Assembly (NCBI GenBank): GCA_002427165.1
Contig: DIQB01000119.1
Span: 1 to 7,343, forward strand
Length of the DNA stretch: 7,343 bases
Origin: Firmicutes bacterium UBA5473
GTDB taxonomy: Bacteria > Bacillota > DTU084
Reading direction: 5' to 3'
A program made the translations under genes and the position numbers. The notes below the pieces were generated by a model. The model was not told where the DNA came from. It ran no database searches and saw only the letters and a program-made list of their open reading frames with translations. Positions within the stretch are counted from its first letter, which is position 1. The number at the start of each line of letters is the position of its first letter. Below, piece after piece: positions 5,859 to 7,343 of the stretch.

Positions 5859-6899
5859 TCAGATATCTAGGATCCTAGAAAGCTCTTTCAGATTTAAATT
5901 TGTTGAAATCCCACTATGCCAATGACTCTTGCAGCCAGAATAATCTAGAGGAACACATTGCACGGGGATCCCCAGGGCTTTTGCCTTCCAACCATTTTCA
6001 AGGAGAGTGGTAACGCAGGCAACACCAACTACCCCTGTATTTTGAAAGACGCTTGCTGCATTATTTCCGGCAAAAACCATGGATTCATGGGGAATGATCA
6101 CTACCTGAAAATTATCTTCCTCACCGAGACTTGTTACTTTGTTTACGGGGCAAGCTTCACTACAACCCCTACAGTGATATTCCCCCTGGCTGCATTCTTG
6201 CATCTGGCAGTTTGTTTTGGGCTGACGCAGACAAATAGGAATGAGAACAGCTTTCCGTTTTGAAAGTAGAAAGGAGCTCTGGAAAGCTCTATTCATGATT
6301 TCAGCTCCAACCATATTTAAATGGTACTCTTCTTCCCGCCGACCACAAAAAACATAATCCTCTTTTCCAAGATGTGCTGGCAGATGCACTTCTAGAAAAC
6401 TTGCAACGTTTTTTGTATACACCCCTAAAGCCAACTTGCCTTGGGTAGTGAAGCGAGCTGCAACTTCAGAGACTTCTTTTAGAATCCGTTCCTGAAAGAC
6501 AGCTGCCTGTGCACTTAAAAAAGCTGCCCAGGCTTGCAAGCGTTTTGTTGTTTCAGTAAATTCACCCGTGCCCAATAGCCACTTTAGGAGTTGCTTGAGG
6601 TTACTGCTCTGGAATTGCACCCTGAAATGCAACTTTTCCTGCTGGGGAAAGGAGCTGTCTGCTTCTCTACATGCAAAGGGACCATAAACTTGCCAGAGGA
6701 TACCTATAGTCAAAAGTTCAAGGCCATACTCCAAGTCTGAATCTTCAGTTCCCCTTTGCCCTGAAAGATCACGAAAGCTTTTAATTACCCCTTGAAAACC
6801 TGCTAGCAACTGAATGGTATAATCCGTGAAAGTCGAGATATCTTGGTAATATTGATCTGACGATTGTCCCCTCAAAAGGTTATAGGTTATGGATTCCAT
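5859..6899 (-). CDS. DUF116 domain protein, cysteine-rich
   Basis: A 346-residue protein whose C-terminal part (about residues 150-346) matches the DUF116 family as I remember it, including VVGVACVTTLL (290-300), GWKAKALGIPVQCVPLDY (303-320) and GCKSHWH (322-328). A cluster of six cysteines (C223, C231, C236, C243, C246, C250), ending HCRGCSEACPVNK, resembles an iron-sulfur or zinc site; C295, C315 and C323 are further conserved-looking cysteines. No membrane segment or signal peptide is evident, so it is probably cytoplasmic. The N-terminal 150 residues look helical and are not recognised. The biochemical role of DUF116 is not established to my knowledge. AAAGGAG (6911-6917) precedes the ATG by 11 nt. 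It follows yjbQ by 29 nt and precedes manA by 29 nt to the TTG start, so an operon is likely, but no shared pathway is obvious. Confidence 0.87.
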   Translation of the reverse strand: MESITYNLLRGQSSDQYYQDISTFTDYTIQLLAGFQGVIKSFRDLSGQRGTEDSDLEYGLELLTIGILWQVYGPFACREADSSFPQQEKLHFRVQFQSSNLKQLLKWLLGTGEFTETTKRLQAWAAFLSAQAAVFQERILKEVSEVAARFTTQGKLALGVYTKNVASFLEVHLPAHLGKEDYVFCGRREEEYHLNMVGAEIMNRAFQSSFLLSKRKAVLIPICLRQPKTNCQMQECSQGEYHCRGCSEACPVNKVTSLGEEDNFQVVIIPHESMVFAGNNAASVFQNTGVVGVACVTTLLENGWKAKALGIPVQCVPLDYSGCKSHWHSGISTNLNLKELSRILDI

Positions 6900-6928
6900 A
6901 ATAGAAAAAACTCCTTTAGTAGTTAAAC

Positions 6929-7343
6929 CTAAGCACCTATAATCTTAACCAGCACCCGCTTTGGACGCTTCCCATCGAATTCACCATAGAAAATCTGCTC
7001 CCAAGGACCAAAGTCCAACTTACCATCGGTTATTGCCACAACAACCTCTCGACCCATAATAGAGCGCTTCAGATGGGCATCAGCATTGTCCTCAAAACCA
7101 TTGTGCCGATAACGGGAATGAGGCTTCTCCGGTGCCAAACCCTCAAGCCAAACCTCAAGATCATGATGGAGGCCAGCCTCGTCGTCGTTGATAAAAACGC
7201 TAGATGTAATGTGCATGGCGTTACACAAAAGCAGGCCCTCCTGGATACCGCTTTCTCGAAGGCAGGCCTCGACTTGGGGCGTGATGTTGATAAACTCTCT
7301 GCGGTTTTGAACCTGAAACACTAATTCTTTGCGATAACTTCTC
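6929..7343 (-). CDS. yjbQ: YjbQ family (UPF0047) protein, 5' end beyond the window
   Basis: The C-terminal 130 residues and more of a YjbQ/UPF0047 protein, a small trimeric beta-fold family annotated as secondary thiamine-phosphate synthase because E. coli YjbQ shows weak activity of that kind. Its main role is not settled. The visible motifs are NAMHITSSVFINDDEAGLHH (34-53, counting the GTG at 7321 as residue 1), YRHNGFEDNADAHLKR (71-86), MGREVVVAITDGKLDFGPWE (89-108) and KRVLVKIIGA at the end. The family is usually about 130-140 residues. The frame stays open for seven codons above the GTG (reading RSYRKEL) to the edge, and family members commonly start just before a similar KELxF stretch. 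The real start is therefore probably outside the window, and no ribosome site is visible before the GTG. It is the most upstream gene seen of the minus-strand run with DUF116 and manA. Confidence 0.92.
   Translation of the reverse strand, partial: RSYRKELVFQVQNRREFINITPQVEACLRESGIQEGLLLCNAMHITSSVFINDDEAGLHHDLEVWLEGLAPEKPHSRYRHNGFEDNADAHLKRSIMGREVVVAITDGKLDFGPWEQIFYGEFDGKRPKRVLVKIIGA

Noticed and set aside
5958..6263. 101-codon plus-strand ORF opposite the DUF116 gene
   Set aside because: Antisense to the conserved cysteine motifs, which explain the open frame; no family resemblance.

Overview
The window looks like chromosomal DNA of a Gram-positive, probably spore-forming bacterium of the class Clostridia (a Peptococcaceae-like or Moorella-like lineage is my guess). 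The evidence is strong AGGAGG-type ribosome sites with TTG and GTG starts, a two-domain flavin/FeS oxidoreductase of the enoate/dienoyl-CoA reductase type, LysM and NodB wall proteins, and a DUF116 protein. No tRNA, rRNA, CRISPR array or insertion sequence was seen. The content is mostly housekeeping or accessory genes rather than a clear new system.

Layout, left to right. Positions 29-57 hold a terminator, and 120-2036 (minus) encodes an Old Yellow Enzyme-type NAD(P)H:flavin/FeS oxidoreductase. A short divergent intergenic region (2037-2167) separates it from a plus-strand gene (2168-2692) for a small protein made of three LysM modules with a regular cysteine pattern. A hairpin at 2692-2725 lies between that gene and a convergent minus-strand gene (2753-3775). 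That gene encodes a secreted LysM plus NodB polysaccharide deacetylase and is broken by three one-base frameshifts, all placeable in homopolymers. A 243-bp gap (3776-4018) holds a strong hairpin terminator.

The right half is a run of minus-strand genes read from right to left. It starts with yjbQ (cut by the window edge, 6929-7343), followed by a DUF116 cysteine-rich protein (5859-6899), a class I mannose-6-phosphate isomerase (4858-5829, probably TTG-initiated) and an AT-rich gene for a membrane-anchored SH3b-domain protein (4019-4783). The first three are 29 nt apart and look like an operon. The SH3b gene follows after 74 nt and may be co-transcribed.

The LysM protein, the LysM-NodB deacetylase and the SH3b protein all point to peptidoglycan or envelope work. 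The cysteine-patterned LysM protein lacks a signal peptide and has a weak sporulation-type (sigma-K/E-like) -10 match upstream, which suggests but does not prove a spore-coat role.
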